Shown: positions 9,135-18,411 of the stretch, in pieces
Layout: every line of letters starts with the position of its first letter
Position numbering within the stretch: position 1 is the stretch's first letter
Origin: Sphingobacteriaceae bacterium
GTDB taxonomy: Bacteria > Bacteroidota > Bacteroidia > UBA7662
Direction of reading: 5' to 3'
DNA: 64,000 bases
Assembly: GCA_030682795.1 (NCBI GenBank)
Contig: JAUXNJ010000001.1
Span: 107,153-171,152, forward strand
Notes under the pieces: model-generated
Databases searched by the model: none
Seen by the model: only the letters and a program-made list of their open reading frames with translations
Told to the model about the DNA's origin: nothing
Program-made: the position numbers and the translations under genes

Positions 9135-9638
9135 CTAGTGCAGCAATACCTGCACTCCATTTTCGTCGAACTCAATTTGCACATTGTCTTGCAGGGTAGT
9201 GGCCAAACTCAGGCCCATAAAATCGGCATGCACAGGATAGGTTTTGTGCGCACGATCTACCAAGACCGCAATCTGAAGACGCTTGTACAGCTCCCCCATA
9301 AATGGCTTCAAGGCATACAAAAGGGTGCGGCCAGTATGCGCTACATCATCCACCACCACAACTACACCTTCCTTCCAGTCGGCAGGATTTACACCCGTGG
9401 TAATTTCATCAAATACCGGATTGTCCTTATTCAGGCGAATGAAGGTCACCGCAACCTCGATGCCCGATATCTCCCGTAAATCGGCTGCCAACAGCTCGGC
9501 CAATTGCAAGCCGCGGTTTTTTACGCCTGCAAGTAAAATGCGCTTTTCGTCGAAATTGGCTTCCCAAATTTGAAAGGCCAGGCGGCGAATTTTCTGCTTT
9601 ACTTGTTCCGGATGGAGGATAATGGTAGGCTGCGACAT
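9135..9638 (-). CDS. Phosphoribosyltransferase, PyrR-like
   Basis: A 167-residue type I phosphoribosyltransferase. The PRPP-binding loop is VVVVDDVAHTGRTL, near residues 90-103, and the hood region with ILLAGVKNRGLQLAELL resembles PyrR and hypoxanthine-type enzymes. PyrR proteins have uracil phosphoribosyltransferase activity and can regulate pyr mRNA; no PyrR-type leader or pyr operon is seen here. The ATG at 9638 leaves a 10-base gap after ettA, whereas the longer reading (9695) overlaps ettA by 47 bases. Co-transcription with ettA is likely. The base specificity is not determined. Confidence 0.82.
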   Translation of the reverse strand: MSQPTIILHPEQVKQKIRRLAFQIWEANFDEKRILLAGVKNRGLQLAELLAADLREISGIEVAVTFIRLNKDNPVFDEITTGVNPADWKEGVVVVVDDVAHTGRTLLYALKPFMGELYKRLQIAVLVDRAHKTYPVHADFMGLSLATTLQDNVQIEFDENGVQVLLH

Positions 9639-9648
9639 GGTGATTGGC

Positions 9649-11322
9649 TTAAGCGCGTCCGCTAAGATCGCGATATTTATTTTTACGGATGGCACTGTCG
9701 CCCTTGCGCTTCTTCAAATTTTCTTCGTATTCGCTGTAGTTGCCATCGAAGAAGTAAAATTCGCCATTGCCTTCAAAAGCCAGCATGTGGGTACACACAC
9801 GGTCGAGGAACCAGCGGTCGTGCGAAATAATCACCGCGCAACCAGCAAAGTTTTCGATGGCTTCTTCCAAAGCACGTAAAGTATTTACGTCGATGTCGTT
9901 GGTAGGTTCGTCGAGCAACAAAACGTTGGCACCTTGCTTGAGGGTCATGGCCAAATGCACCCGGTTGCGCTCACCGCCCGAAAGCTCCTTGAGCTTTTTG
10001 CTTTGATCCTGCCCGGTAAAATTGAATTTGCCGATGTAAGCGCGCGAATTAACCTGGCGGCCGGCGAGCATCATCATTTCGGTGCCACCAGAAATCACTT
10101 CAAATACACTCTTTTCGGGGTCTAAACCGTCATGCGACTGATCTACATAAGCGATTTGCACCGTTTCACCGACTTTAAAATCACCAGCATCAGGCTGCTC
10201 AAGGCCCATCACCATTTTAAAGAGGGTGGTTTTACCTACGCCATTCGGACCAATAATACCTACCACACCCGCTGGTGGCAGTGAAAAATTCAGGTCTTTG
10301 ATCAGCTCCCGATCGCCAAAACCTTTGTTTACGCCGGTGGCTTCAATCACCACATTGCCGAGTCGCGGTCCTGCCGGAATAAACAATTCCAACTTCATTT
10401 CCTGCTCCTTGGCGTCTTCGTTCAAGAGGTTATTGTAAGCGCTGATACGGGCTTTAGATTTCGCGTGACGAGCTTTCGGCGCCATCCGCACCCATTCCAA
10501 TTCGCGTTGGAGGGTCTTTTGACGCTTGCTTTCGCTCTTCTCTTCCTGCGCCAAACGCTTGCTCTTTTGCTCCAACCAGCTCGAATAATTGCCTTCAAAC
10601 GGAATGCCTTCACCCCGGTCGAGCTCCAAAATCCAGCCAGCCACGTTGTCAAGGAAGTAGCGGTCGTGTGTTACAGCGATTACAGTGCCTTTGTAACGCT
10701 GCAAATGCTGCTCCAACCAGTCGATGCTCTCAGCATCCAAGTGGTTGGTAGGTTCGTCGAGCAACAACACATCGGGCTCTTGCAACAACAAGCGGCAAAG
10801 GGCCACGCGGCGGCGCTCACCACCCGATAAAACGCCAATTTTAGAATCGGCAGGCGGACACATCAGCGCCTCCATGGCCATCTCTAAGCGGTGGTCGATG
10901 GTCCAGGCATTGGCTGCATCCAGCTTTTCCTGCACCTCAGCCTGACGCGCCAGCAACTTATCAAAATCGGCATCGGCATCGCCAAAAGCCTCATTAATTT
11001 GGTCAAATTCTTTCAGCAAATCCATCACCTCCTGCACCCCTTCTTGCACAATCTCTTTTACCGTTTTGTTCGGATCGAGTTGCGGCTCCTGCGACAAATA
11101 CCCTACGGTATAGCCTGGCGAAAACACCACTTCGCCGTTGTAGGACTTATCGAGACCAGCAATGATTTTGAGCAAAGTAGACTTACCCGCACCGTTTAAA
11201 CCCAAAACGCCAATTTTGGCACCGTAGAAAAACGACAAATAGATGTCCTTGAGGATGGTTTTACCCGATGGGATGGTCTTGCTAAGACCTGCCATCGAAA
11301 AGATGATCTTGTGATCTGACAT
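9649..11322 (-). CDS. ettA: Energy-dependent translational throttle protein EttA (ABC-F)
   Basis: A 557-residue soluble ABC-F ATPase with two nucleotide-binding domains: Walker A GLNGAGKST in the first and GPNGVGKTT in the second, with signature LSGGERRR / LSGGERNR and Walker B LLLDEPTN in both. The linker between them (KQKTLQREL...MAPKARHAK) and the overall length match EttA, which binds the ribosomal E site and gates the first elongation step according to ATP/ADP level. A perfect -7 box lies about 20 bases upstream. The phosphoribosyltransferase follows in the same transcription unit. Confidence 0.95.
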   Translation of the reverse strand: MSDHKIIFSMAGLSKTIPSGKTILKDIYLSFFYGAKIGVLGLNGAGKSTLLKIIAGLDKSYNGEVVFSPGYTVGYLSQEPQLDPNKTVKEIVQEGVQEVMDLLKEFDQINEAFGDADADFDKLLARQAEVQEKLDAANAWTIDHRLEMAMEALMCPPADSKIGVLSGGERRRVALCRLLLQEPDVLLLDEPTNHLDAESIDWLEQHLQRYKGTVIAVTHDRYFLDNVAGWILELDRGEGIPFEGNYSSWLEQKSKRLAQEEKSESKRQKTLQRELEWVRMAPKARHAKSKARISAYNNLLNEDAKEQEMKLELFIPAGPRLGNVVIEATGVNKGFGDRELIKDLNFSLPPAGVVGIIGPNGVGKTTLFKMVMGLEQPDAGDFKVGETVQIAYVDQSHDGLDPEKSVFEVISGGTEMMMLAGRQVNSRAYIGKFNFTGQDQSKKLKELSGGERNRVHLAMTLKQGANVLLLDEPTNDIDVNTLRALEEAIENFAGCAVIISHDRWFLDRVCTHMLAFEGNGEFYFFDGNYSEYEENLKKRKGDSAIRKNKYRDLSGRA

Positions 11323-11339
11323 GGTTAAAAATTACGGGG

Positions 11340-11347
11340 CAAAGATA
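11340..11347 (-). promoter_or_regulatory. Bacteroidota -7 promoter element for ettA
   Basis: On the minus strand this reads TATCTTTG, an exact match to the Bacteroidota -7 consensus TAnnTTTG, 17 bases before the ettA ATG. A TTG lies about 21 bases further upstream, slightly longer than the usual spacing. The rest of the 255-base gap to 11577 shows nothing else I can support. Confidence 0.5.
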
Positions 11348-11577
11348 GGCTTTCTCTTGCTTTCTATACAAGCGGGCTCTTGTAACAAATATTAAGCTTT
11401 CTTTTGAATAAAGCTGTTGATCTCTTTTTTCAAATCCTTAAAATTTTAGCATCTGTAATTCAATTACATAAATATGATGAAATAGGGGAATAGAATCATA
11501 AATCAGCCTTTTAACCTCAAAGTGCATGGCCAAACGAATACTTTTCACAAAATTGCAGGACTAAACCATGCTAAAAC

Positions 11578-14157
11578 ATGAGGCCATCCTTTTACAAACA
11601 GGTGTCTTTTTGGACCATTATATTGTTTTTTAATACTCTTCAAGTCGTTTTCGGTCAGGCACAAACCCAATCCATTTCTACAACCATGCAACCTGGTCCT
11701 GCAGCCAATGGACCAGAAGTACGCATAACGCTTACCTACAAATTCATCAATGTATTCGGAGAAGTTGTAATTCCAATGAGTGCCAGCACCCAAGCAACCT
11801 CAGAAGCTTATTGGTACAAAGGCAAGCGATACACTGCGGACCAAATAGGCAAAGAAGTATTTGCAAAAATGCGTTTCAACTGTCCCGACATCACCGCCGA
11901 TATTTTCAAAGGTGCTGCTCGTGTCAGTACTTTTAGTAAAAATTGTGTTATTGAGGGCATGGCATCCGCCCTTGGAGAGACATACAACCCCGGTTGGAAA
12001 ACAAGCGATCTGGGTGGAGAAGCCGTATTGGCACAATATAGCATACGCAATTTTAGGGTGAAGGAAAAAAACATGGCTGATAACTGGTATGCGTTCGAGT
12101 CGGTGATTAATCAATACGAACGCGAGCAAACCGAAAAAGCTAATCTTGAAAAATACAATCAGCTCATTACCCGTGCCGACCAAGCCTTTCAGCAGCAACA
12201 ATGGGATCAGGCAAGCGAATTGTACAAAGAAGCGCAGCCATTGAACCGTAGTAGTGACTACCCGAAGCAACAACTTTCAAAAATAGCGGAGCAACAAAAA
12301 GCCAAACAACGTGCAGATGAATATCAGGCCAAATTAGCAGCTGGAAACGATGCTTTGGCACAAAAAGACTACGCAGCTGCCAAACGAAATTATCAAGAAG
12401 CTACACGCCTCAGCGACAACCCTAGCGAAGCACAAGCGGGCTTGAAGCGTGTAGAAGATGCCGAAAATGCTCAAAAATCAGAAGCCAGTAAGTCGGCAGA
12501 GGCCAGCAAACAGGAAGCTTCAGACAAAGCAAGCACTGAAAATGAAAACACCAAAAACGCATCTAGCAGCGAGCGTGGCGCTGAAACAAGCAGGGAGGAT
12601 CCGCAAATAGCTGCTCAAAAAGCCGAAGCCGAAAGGAAGCGCCAAGAATTTGAGCGGCAGCAGCGTGTAAAAGAGTACCAAACACGCATGGACCAAGAAC
12701 GCACCGAAAACATGGCTGTAGCCGCTGGGGCCGGGGCGAGTATGTTGCTGATGCATTACTACGTTGCAGAACGAATCTTCAGCGACGTAGGTGTTTACCA
12801 TCCAGAGAATACTTTTTATGCCAACGCATTAAAGCTGCGCGGTCAGCTTGGCTATCAAATAAGTTCTGCCCCCATTTTTAAAAATGTTTCACAGGAAGAA
12901 TATGATGGTAACAGCTATAAATATGTGACCAGCACACAGAACTACCAAACAGGTACGCTCGATTTTGTTGCACAAGGCGAGCTATGGCCCGTTTATGGCG
13001 ATAAATTTGGGCTTGGTTTAAATGCAGGCGGTTATGCAGGCCATGGCTTTTTATTCCAAAACTTCTCGTGGGGATACAATTATGGCTTACGCACCTTTCT
13101 AGGAAGCAGCACCTTGCAATTGCAATTGGACTATCAGGGTGGCTTACGCAATTTTTCCTATTTCAATTGGATTGAACCCACGCAATTTGCAGATGGAAAA
13201 AGTCGCTACAATTTCATCCGATACGGTGTTGGCCCGCGCTTTGTATGGGAAAAAGATCAGCGGAAAAATTCCCATAGTTTTAGTCTTCAGGCCATTTTTG
13301 AAAACCCCGACTTCCGTCAATTGGCCCAAAGTAACAATCCCATCATTTGGCGTTGGTTTTCCGGAATTCGTGCCGAATTCGACATGCTTCATGGCGTCAA
13401 TGGCTTTATGGAGGTCATTCCTTCATACCAAAGAAGTGGTGTTGTAGAATATGCCTACGACGATGATGCCACTTTTGGAGAACTATATTTCCGTATTGGT
13501 GTGGTTCGAAATTTTGATCTGTTTGGCGGTTCAGCCTACGACCTCTCTTACGACCAGGCCAAAAAAGCGCTATCCGTTACCAATCGTACTACTTTATTAC
13601 TTCCATCTGTCGGATTTACTTGGTTTGAGGCCGATAGCGCCGGGTCGGCCTTTAATCACTTCCTCAAACCTGTTGTGAATGTGTTTGGGGTGGAGAAGGA
13701 ATGGGACCTGCTCCCTTGGTTGAGCATGGGCAGCGGTGTAAGCGCAGCCGCCTTCCAAGGTGCCGAATACAAACTCAAAGGCATTGGCAACATCCGTTAT
13801 CGCTATCAGGAATTTGGCCTAGACATCCCCCTGCACGCACGCATCTACACCAAACAAGGTGCCATTAGCAATAGTTGGCTACTCGCAGGCATCAAGGCTT
13901 ACGTGCCCCTGTACAGGCAATGGCAGGAGCAGCAGCTACCTGATGGTATTGGCTTTAACGACCGGCCATTGACCACTGCCCAGTTCGGCACTTTCCGCTT
14001 GTCGAATGTATTGGGTGCGGGCATCGATTTTCCGACGGGTGATGCTAAATTACTGCGGATAGGTTTGGTTTATGAACGTACACGGTCAGTGATAGAGGCT
14101 AGTTTGTTGCCCTATCATTTACAAGGACTTCAATTTATGATTGGCTTAATTTATTAA
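11578..14157 (+). CDS. TPR-containing protein with C-terminal predicted outer-membrane beta-barrel
   Basis: An 859-residue exported protein without a family I can name. A signal peptide ends near residue 28 (VVFGQA). A globular domain to ~165 follows. Two TPR-like repeats (ADQAFQQQQWDQASELYKEA and GNDALAQKDYAAAKRNYQEA) span about residues 190-290. Next is a charged Lys/Glu/Ala/Ser-rich coiled-coil linker to ~380, and a short Gly/Ala hydrophobic patch. Residues ~395-859 show alternating aromatic/polar strands ending in hydrophobic residues, as in outer-membrane barrels. The stop is one base before the next gene, a probable partner. The barrel is inferred from sequence pattern only. Confidence 0.6.
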   Translation: MRPSFYKQVSFWTIILFFNTLQVVFGQAQTQSISTTMQPGPAANGPEVRITLTYKFINVFGEVVIPMSASTQATSEAYWYKGKRYTADQIGKEVFAKMRFNCPDITADIFKGAARVSTFSKNCVIEGMASALGETYNPGWKTSDLGGEAVLAQYSIRNFRVKEKNMADNWYAFESVINQYEREQTEKANLEKYNQLITRADQAFQQQQWDQASELYKEAQPLNRSSDYPKQQLSKIAEQQKAKQRADEYQAKLAAGNDALAQKDYAAAKRNYQEATRLSDNPSEAQAGLKRVEDAENAQKSEASKSAEASKQEASDKASTENENTKNASSSERGAETSREDPQIAAQKAEAERKRQEFERQQRVKEYQTRMDQERTENMAVAAGAGASMLLMHYYVAERIFSDVGVYHPENTFYANALKLRGQLGYQISSAPIFKNVSQEEYDGNSYKYVTSTQNYQTGTLDFVAQGELWPVYGDKFGLGLNAGGYAGHGFLFQNFSWGYNYGLRTFLGSSTLQLQLDYQGGLRNFSYFNWIEPTQFADGKSRYNFIRYGVGPRFVWEKDQRKNSHSFSLQAIFENPDFRQLAQSNNPIIWRWFSGIRAEFDMLHGVNGFMEVIPSYQRSGVVEYAYDDDATFGELYFRIGVVRNFDLFGGSAYDLSYDQAKKALSVTNRTTLLLPSVGFTWFEADSAGSAFNHFLKPVVNVFGVEKEWDLLPWLSMGSGVSAAAFQGAEYKLKGIGNIRYRYQEFGLDIPLHARIYTKQGAISNSWLLAGIKAYVPLYRQWQEQQLPDGIGFNDRPLTTAQFGTFRLSNVLGAGIDFPTGDAKLLRIGLVYERTRSVIEASLLPYHLQGLQFMIGLIY

Positions 14158-14158
14158 G

Positions 14159-14920
14159 ATGAAGAAACAACTTTTAACCGCAATGGTGGTGGCGTTGAGC
14201 TTTATTTCAAGCCAGGCCCAAGACAAATGGATTGAATTCCTCGATTTTCAGCTGCGTGCCGAGGCAGGCTTACATGGTTTATACTTGCCCAGTCGACAAA
14301 ACACTGTTTACTTTTCAAGAAGCAGTTTTGGAGATACAAGTCTTTTCAATCCCGGCATCCACCTCAAACTCGCAGCGGCTCCCATTGTACATAAAAACTT
14401 TGGTGTAAGTGCCTTTTGGGAACGCATGCAGGGCTATGCCATTACCTCCGACCATGTAGTGAAAAGCAGTGGCTTTGAAGCTTACTTGGGAACCCCTAAT
14501 CTTCAATTTGTTTATGGGCAACAGCAAATAAGCAGACAAGCTTATATGAATCGATCTGAATACATTTCAGCAACTACTGTCAATCAGTGGATTGGAGGCA
14601 GTGTGTATGCAGGCATAACACGGAAGCAATACGGCATTCGCGTGCTAACCAATAAAAGGCAGCGCATCGACTTGACCTATTTTTCGGAATATTGGCCCCA
14701 ACGCGACTTAACGTATGCAGGTTATGGGTTTGCTTTTTTAGGCCAAAACAGCTGGCAGTTTGCAGCAGAAGTGATCCCAATGCATCCTGTTATTGGCTTT
14801 AATTTCATTGGTAATATACCAGCCGATATCAAAACCGAAAGCCTCATGGCACAGCTTAAAATCACCAAGCATTTAGTTTACAACGGCAACTACCGCAAGG
14901 TTTGGAAGTACGGGCCATAG
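14159..14920 (+). CDS. Exported protein of unknown function, probable beta-rich outer-membrane partner
   Basis: A 253-residue protein with a clear signal peptide (MKKQLLTAMVVALSFISSQA). The rest is rich in short strands with aromatic residues (YFSRSSFG, NLQFVYGQQ, LTYFSEYWPQ), suggesting a small beta-barrel or beta-sandwich. No enzyme motif or known family is recognised. It starts one base after the stop of the 859-residue TPR/barrel gene, so the two are almost certainly co-transcribed and may act together at the outer membrane. Confidence 0.6.
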   Translation: MKKQLLTAMVVALSFISSQAQDKWIEFLDFQLRAEAGLHGLYLPSRQNTVYFSRSSFGDTSLFNPGIHLKLAAAPIVHKNFGVSAFWERMQGYAITSDHVVKSSGFEAYLGTPNLQFVYGQQQISRQAYMNRSEYISATTVNQWIGGSVYAGITRKQYGIRVLTNKRQRIDLTYFSEYWPQRDLTYAGYGFAFLGQNSWQFAAEVIPMHPVIGFNFIGNIPADIKTESLMAQLKITKHLVYNGNYRKVWKYGP

Positions 14921-15050
14921 CTAAATATCAATAGTGATAAATTAAGAGTAAACTGCTTTTTTGCAAAACGCAGAAAGGCACCTAGGTCCCAAAACCATTT
15001 AATAGGCTGCGAAAAACACACTTTTGCCTAGTTGATAGAACGTTAAAAAC

Positions 15051-16118
15051 ATGTCTCTTCAAGCTCACAGCACCTACACCCTCCGACCCGACGTTGCCGA
15101 TGTGCTGCGGGCAACGATTTACGGCCTTCCTGGCAAATTACGTTACCGCCAGTTAGATGCTGCCGAAAAATGCGCCCGCATACCCAGCACCCGCTGGTTG
15201 TTGCTCGAAAAAAGCGGCAGACTGTTGGGAAACGCCGCTTTATTGGAGCGCAGCAGCGAAATGGCAGGCCAGACTACAAGCACTGCTTATGTGCGTTATT
15301 TGAGCATTCCTACCGGGCGGCAATCAACACACAGTAGGGCCACTGAGCCCAAACGCCACAACCACATTCGTGATTTGCTGGCCCAAGAATTAGCTACTTC
15401 GCCTCATGCCAGCAAGGTGCAACCCAGGGTGCTTTTTGCCTATGTAGAAGCCGATAACCTGCCATCGCAGCAATTGTGCGCCTCCTTTGGTTTAAAAAAC
15501 TACCGCCAATTGCGCACCCACATCAGCTCACGCTTTTTCACCCAGTCGCATCCGCGTTTTCGTCCTTTACGGGAAACCGAGAAGCCCTTCCTCCTTGAAC
15601 AATTGCAGACTCAATATCAGCATTACCATTTCTTTTATCCTGATGAGTTGTTTAGCCATGGCAACTATTATGTAATCACCAATGAAAACGACGAACCACT
15701 GCTCGGCTGTCTTGTTTTTAGATGCGATTGGGAAATAGTTGAGATGCCAGGTGTAGGGGGATGGCTCATCAAGCACCTCTTCCCCAAGCTACCTTTGTTA
15801 CGGCGACTTTTCCCGAAAGACAAACTCAGCTTTGCAGCCATCGAAGGCCTCTGGTGCCCGCCTGCCCAACAGCATTTACTCGATGCGCTTTTTGAGAGCT
15901 GCTCCCAGCAACTTGGTCTGCATGTTTGCATGTTTTGGGATGATTTTGACTCAGAAATAGGCAAAAAAGTCGAAAAAAACGTAAAAAAAGGTCTGGTTGG
16001 CAACTTAAATGAAACAGTGAAAGCCGACATCCTTATGAAGACTTGGCACAGTTCAGAAGCCCTAGAGGAAGCTTTACATAGCCAGCCGGTGTATGTTTCG
16101 GCACATGATTTAACGTAA
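15051..16118 (+). CDS. GNAT-like acetyltransferase domain protein
   Basis: A 355-residue cytosolic protein. The N-terminal half looks like a GNAT N-acetyltransferase: a central strand YVRYLSIP, then LFAYVEADNLPSQQLCASFG with the NxxxxxLxxxxGF-type motif typical of the acetyl-CoA-binding end of the fold. The C-terminal half (~170-355) has no recognised family; it may be a second degenerate GNAT copy, because tandem GNAT proteins have this length. The acceptor substrate is unknown. It is convergent with trmH across a 20-base gap. Confidence 0.6.
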   Translation: MSLQAHSTYTLRPDVADVLRATIYGLPGKLRYRQLDAAEKCARIPSTRWLLLEKSGRLLGNAALLERSSEMAGQTTSTAYVRYLSIPTGRQSTHSRATEPKRHNHIRDLLAQELATSPHASKVQPRVLFAYVEADNLPSQQLCASFGLKNYRQLRTHISSRFFTQSHPRFRPLRETEKPFLLEQLQTQYQHYHFFYPDELFSHGNYYVITNENDEPLLGCLVFRCDWEIVEMPGVGGWLIKHLFPKLPLLRRLFPKDKLSFAAIEGLWCPPAQQHLLDALFESCSQQLGLHVCMFWDDFDSEIGKKVEKNVKKGLVGNLNETVKADILMKTWHSSEALEEALHSQPVYVSAHDLT

Positions 16119-16138
16119 TAGCTACACCCTAACGGGTA

Positions 16139-16819
16139 TCAGCGTGCTTGTCCCGCCTCAAAGGCCCGTACCAAAGCATCGGCATGACGCACCGACTTTA
16201 GTAGCCAGTCTTCGTACAAATTCTCTGCATCTGCCGGCTCCAGCTGCCAATGGGGCTGCTCCCGTTCGAGTCGCTGCCGTAATTGCGCCAGTAAAATGCC
16301 CGCACTTACACTAATATTGAAACTTTCAGTGAAGCCCACCATCGGAATATGGATGCGCGCATCGGCCATATCCAGTGTTTGCGGCGCAACCCCTGTGCTT
16401 TCCGTCCCAAAAATCAGGGCCACAGGCTTGGTCAAATCCAAATTCTCAGCTGTACAACTGCCGGGCTGTGGATCAGTAGCCACCAATTGGTAGCCGCGCT
16501 CCTTTAAGGAACGGTAACAAGCTGTTGCGCCACCATTTTCGGTGCCATACGCATGTAATTCCGTCCACTTAGCGGCTCCTCTAGCTATTTTCAAGCTGTA
16601 CTTCCAGTCGTACATCTCCTGAATCACATGCATTTCCTGCAAACCAAAACACTCAACCGAACGCATCACAGCATTGCCATTTTCGGGATGGTATAAATTC
16701 TCAAGCACTACGGTCAAATGCCTGGTTCGTGCCGCTAAAACTTTTTTCAATTTATCCAACCGTGCAGCGTTGATGTGCTGCTCCAAAAACGCAACGCGTT
16801 CTTTACGCCCTTCTTCCAT
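16139..16819 (-). CDS. trmH: TrmH family tRNA/rRNA 2'-O-methyltransferase
   Basis: A 226-residue SPOUT-class RNA methyltransferase. It has motif 1 (HPENGNAVMRS with the conserved Asn and Arg), motif 2 (ALIFGTESTG) and motif 3 (HIPMVGFTESFNISVSAG), which together form the trefoil-knot SAM site. The C-terminal helix and the length match TrmH, which makes Gm18 in tRNA. Other SpoU-family targets are possible. The ATG at 16819 is chosen; a TTG six bases upstream would overlap the preceding methyltransferase gene by 4 bases. Either way the two genes are tightly coupled. Confidence 0.87.
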   Translation of the reverse strand: MEEGRKERVAFLEQHINAARLDKLKKVLAARTRHLTVVLENLYHPENGNAVMRSVECFGLQEMHVIQEMYDWKYSLKIARGAAKWTELHAYGTENGGATACYRSLKERGYQLVATDPQPGSCTAENLDLTKPVALIFGTESTGVAPQTLDMADARIHIPMVGFTESFNISVSAGILLAQLRQRLEREQPHWQLEPADAENLYEDWLLKSVRHADALVRAFEAGQAR

Positions 16820-16821
16820 GT

Positions 16822-17661
16822 TCAAGCGGGTTTGCGCAAGAGCAACATATCCTGAAAACCTTCACACTGCGCTTTTTCTCTTCCAGGCCAATAGCCCGGA
16901 AAATTGCGCTCTATTTGCAAGCCGGCTCCTGCCACTTTTTCCTGCAACCAAGCCTCCTCAAAGGCAATGTTGGCCTCTTTTACCGAGGCGTCAAGCAAGG
17001 CGTAATGCCCATGCTGGTGTACAAACTGCAGTCCTTTATAGCGCATCATGCCGCTTTTGCTGTCCTCTGTTAAGATAAAAAAAGTTGCCAAACACCTGCC
17101 ACCAGGCTTCAATACCCGGGCAATTTGTTGGAGATAGTTGGCCGTATCGTCGGGCATCATATGGGTGAATACAGAAAACAAAAACACCACATCAAAACGG
17201 GCGTCGGTGTACGGGAACACAAAGCCTTTCGCTTCCTTCTCGGTGCTCAGGTTATATAAATCGTTCTTTAAGTCGATGTGCGTGAAGCGAAAGTTCGGGT
17301 GCGCGCTGCTAATCTTCCGCCGACACCAGTCCACACCCTCCCGCACAATGTCGATGCCCTCATAACTTCCTTCCTGGTTCAAATAATTTGTAAGCGGTAC
17401 CGCTGCACGACCAATGCCCGAGCCCACATCAAGCACCTGTTCGTGTGGCTGCAATCCCGCCAACTTCACCAACTGGCCCAGCATGATTTGTCCCTGCACC
17501 TTAAAATCGCCCGACCCGACAAAAATCATCCCCCGCGGAGGGGTGAGCGTGTCGCGTTTACCCGTAACTCCCTCTACCAAATCAACAGGCAAGTAAAATA
17601 GGCGGCGGGCGAGCAAGCGCATGCGTGGACTCAAGGCATAATACAGTTGTCTGGCTGTCAT
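16822..17661 (-). CDS. Class I SAM-dependent methyltransferase
   Basis: A 279-residue methyltransferase. Motif I of the Rossmann-like fold is VLDVGSGIGRAAVP near residue 83, and the acidic strand end (EGIDIV) follows. The post-I motif FDVVFLFSVFTHM and the late LKPGGRCLATFF strand are typical of methyltransferase family 11/25 small-molecule enzymes. The ATG at 17661 is preferred over the TTG at 17679. It shares an operon with trmH downstream. The substrate cannot be assigned. Confidence 0.82.
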   Translation of the reverse strand: MTARQLYYALSPRMRLLARRLFYLPVDLVEGVTGKRDTLTPPRGMIFVGSGDFKVQGQIMLGQLVKLAGLQPHEQVLDVGSGIGRAAVPLTNYLNQEGSYEGIDIVREGVDWCRRKISSAHPNFRFTHIDLKNDLYNLSTEKEAKGFVFPYTDARFDVVFLFSVFTHMMPDDTANYLQQIARVLKPGGRCLATFFILTEDSKSGMMRYKGLQFVHQHGHYALLDASVKEANIAFEEAWLQEKVAGAGLQIERNFPGYWPGREKAQCEGFQDMLLLRKPA

Positions 17662-17760
17662 GATACGGCTTTGCGGCAAATATAGGTATAAGGCGGGACC
17701 ACCAACAGCTTTATAACTGAATTTGCGTTCATTTATCGGGAAAAGCAGTTATTTTGTGCC

Positions 17761-18318
17761 ATGCGCCAAAAAGACCCTCGAAAAACCGCTGCCATTTTCA
17801 AGGCCTTGTTGCAGGTTTTGCAAGAAGAGGGCGCTGCGGGCTTGCAGATGGCTAAAATTGCCAAAACATCCGGTTTGGCAACAGGCACCCTCTATCTCTA
17901 TTTTGAAAGCAAAGAACAATTGCTACGTGCCGCGCTTCCTTATTTCGGCAGCATGATTTATGACGCCTGGCAACCCAAAATCAATAATGAAGCAGCATAT
18001 GAGTCACAAGTAAGAGGACTCTGGCTGCAGTACCTGCACTTTTTAGAGCAGCACCCCAGCTTCTTTATCTTGGCCGAACTCCTGTCGCCAAACGAGCGTA
18101 TTGAACTCGAAGGAGCCTTTTTGCAGCCACTAAAAGAGCTCTTAACCGATGGATTGAAGCGAAACCAACTCAAAGAAGTGTCACTTTACACCTTAACCAC
18201 CACGGTCTATGGCATTCTAATCGGCTTTTTCCGCCTGCAAACCGACGACCCCAACAGTCGCCCCACCTTTCAAGCCCACCACTTATGGGCCATTAGCTGG
18301 GATGCCATCCGGAAGTAA
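17761..18318 (+). CDS. TetR/AcrR family transcriptional regulator
   Basis: A 185-residue repressor-type regulator. The N-terminal ~50 residues are a TetR DNA-binding domain: IFKALLQVLQEEGAAGLQMAKIAKTSG followed by LATGTLYLYFESKEQLL, the characteristic helix-turn-helix plus YxYFxSKExL motif. The C-terminal ligand-binding domain is not recognised to subfamily. It is divergent from the methyltransferase-trmH pair, with 99 bases between start codons, so it may regulate that pair or itself; no efflux pump is adjacent. The start codon is 4 bases after a near-consensus -7 box (TTATTTTG, 17749-17756). Confidence 0.88.
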   Translation: MRQKDPRKTAAIFKALLQVLQEEGAAGLQMAKIAKTSGLATGTLYLYFESKEQLLRAALPYFGSMIYDAWQPKINNEAAYESQVRGLWLQYLHFLEQHPSFFILAELLSPNERIELEGAFLQPLKELLTDGLKRNQLKEVSLYTLTTTVYGILIGFFRLQTDDPNSRPTFQAHHLWAISWDAIRK

Positions 18319-18372
18319 CAAATACATCTTACTATTTTGCATAAAGCGCTAGTAGCCTGTTAACAAATTCTT

Positions 18373-18380
18373 TATATTTG
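18373..18380 (+). promoter_or_regulatory. -7 promoter element for the prs-rplY-pth operon
   Basis: TATATTTG, an exact match to TAnnTTTG, 31 bases upstream of the prs ATG. No convincing TTG is found at the -33 position, so the assignment rests on the -7 box and location. Confidence 0.5.
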
Positions 18381-18411
18381 CACCTCGTTTTCAAGCGCAA
18401 GCCAACCCAGC

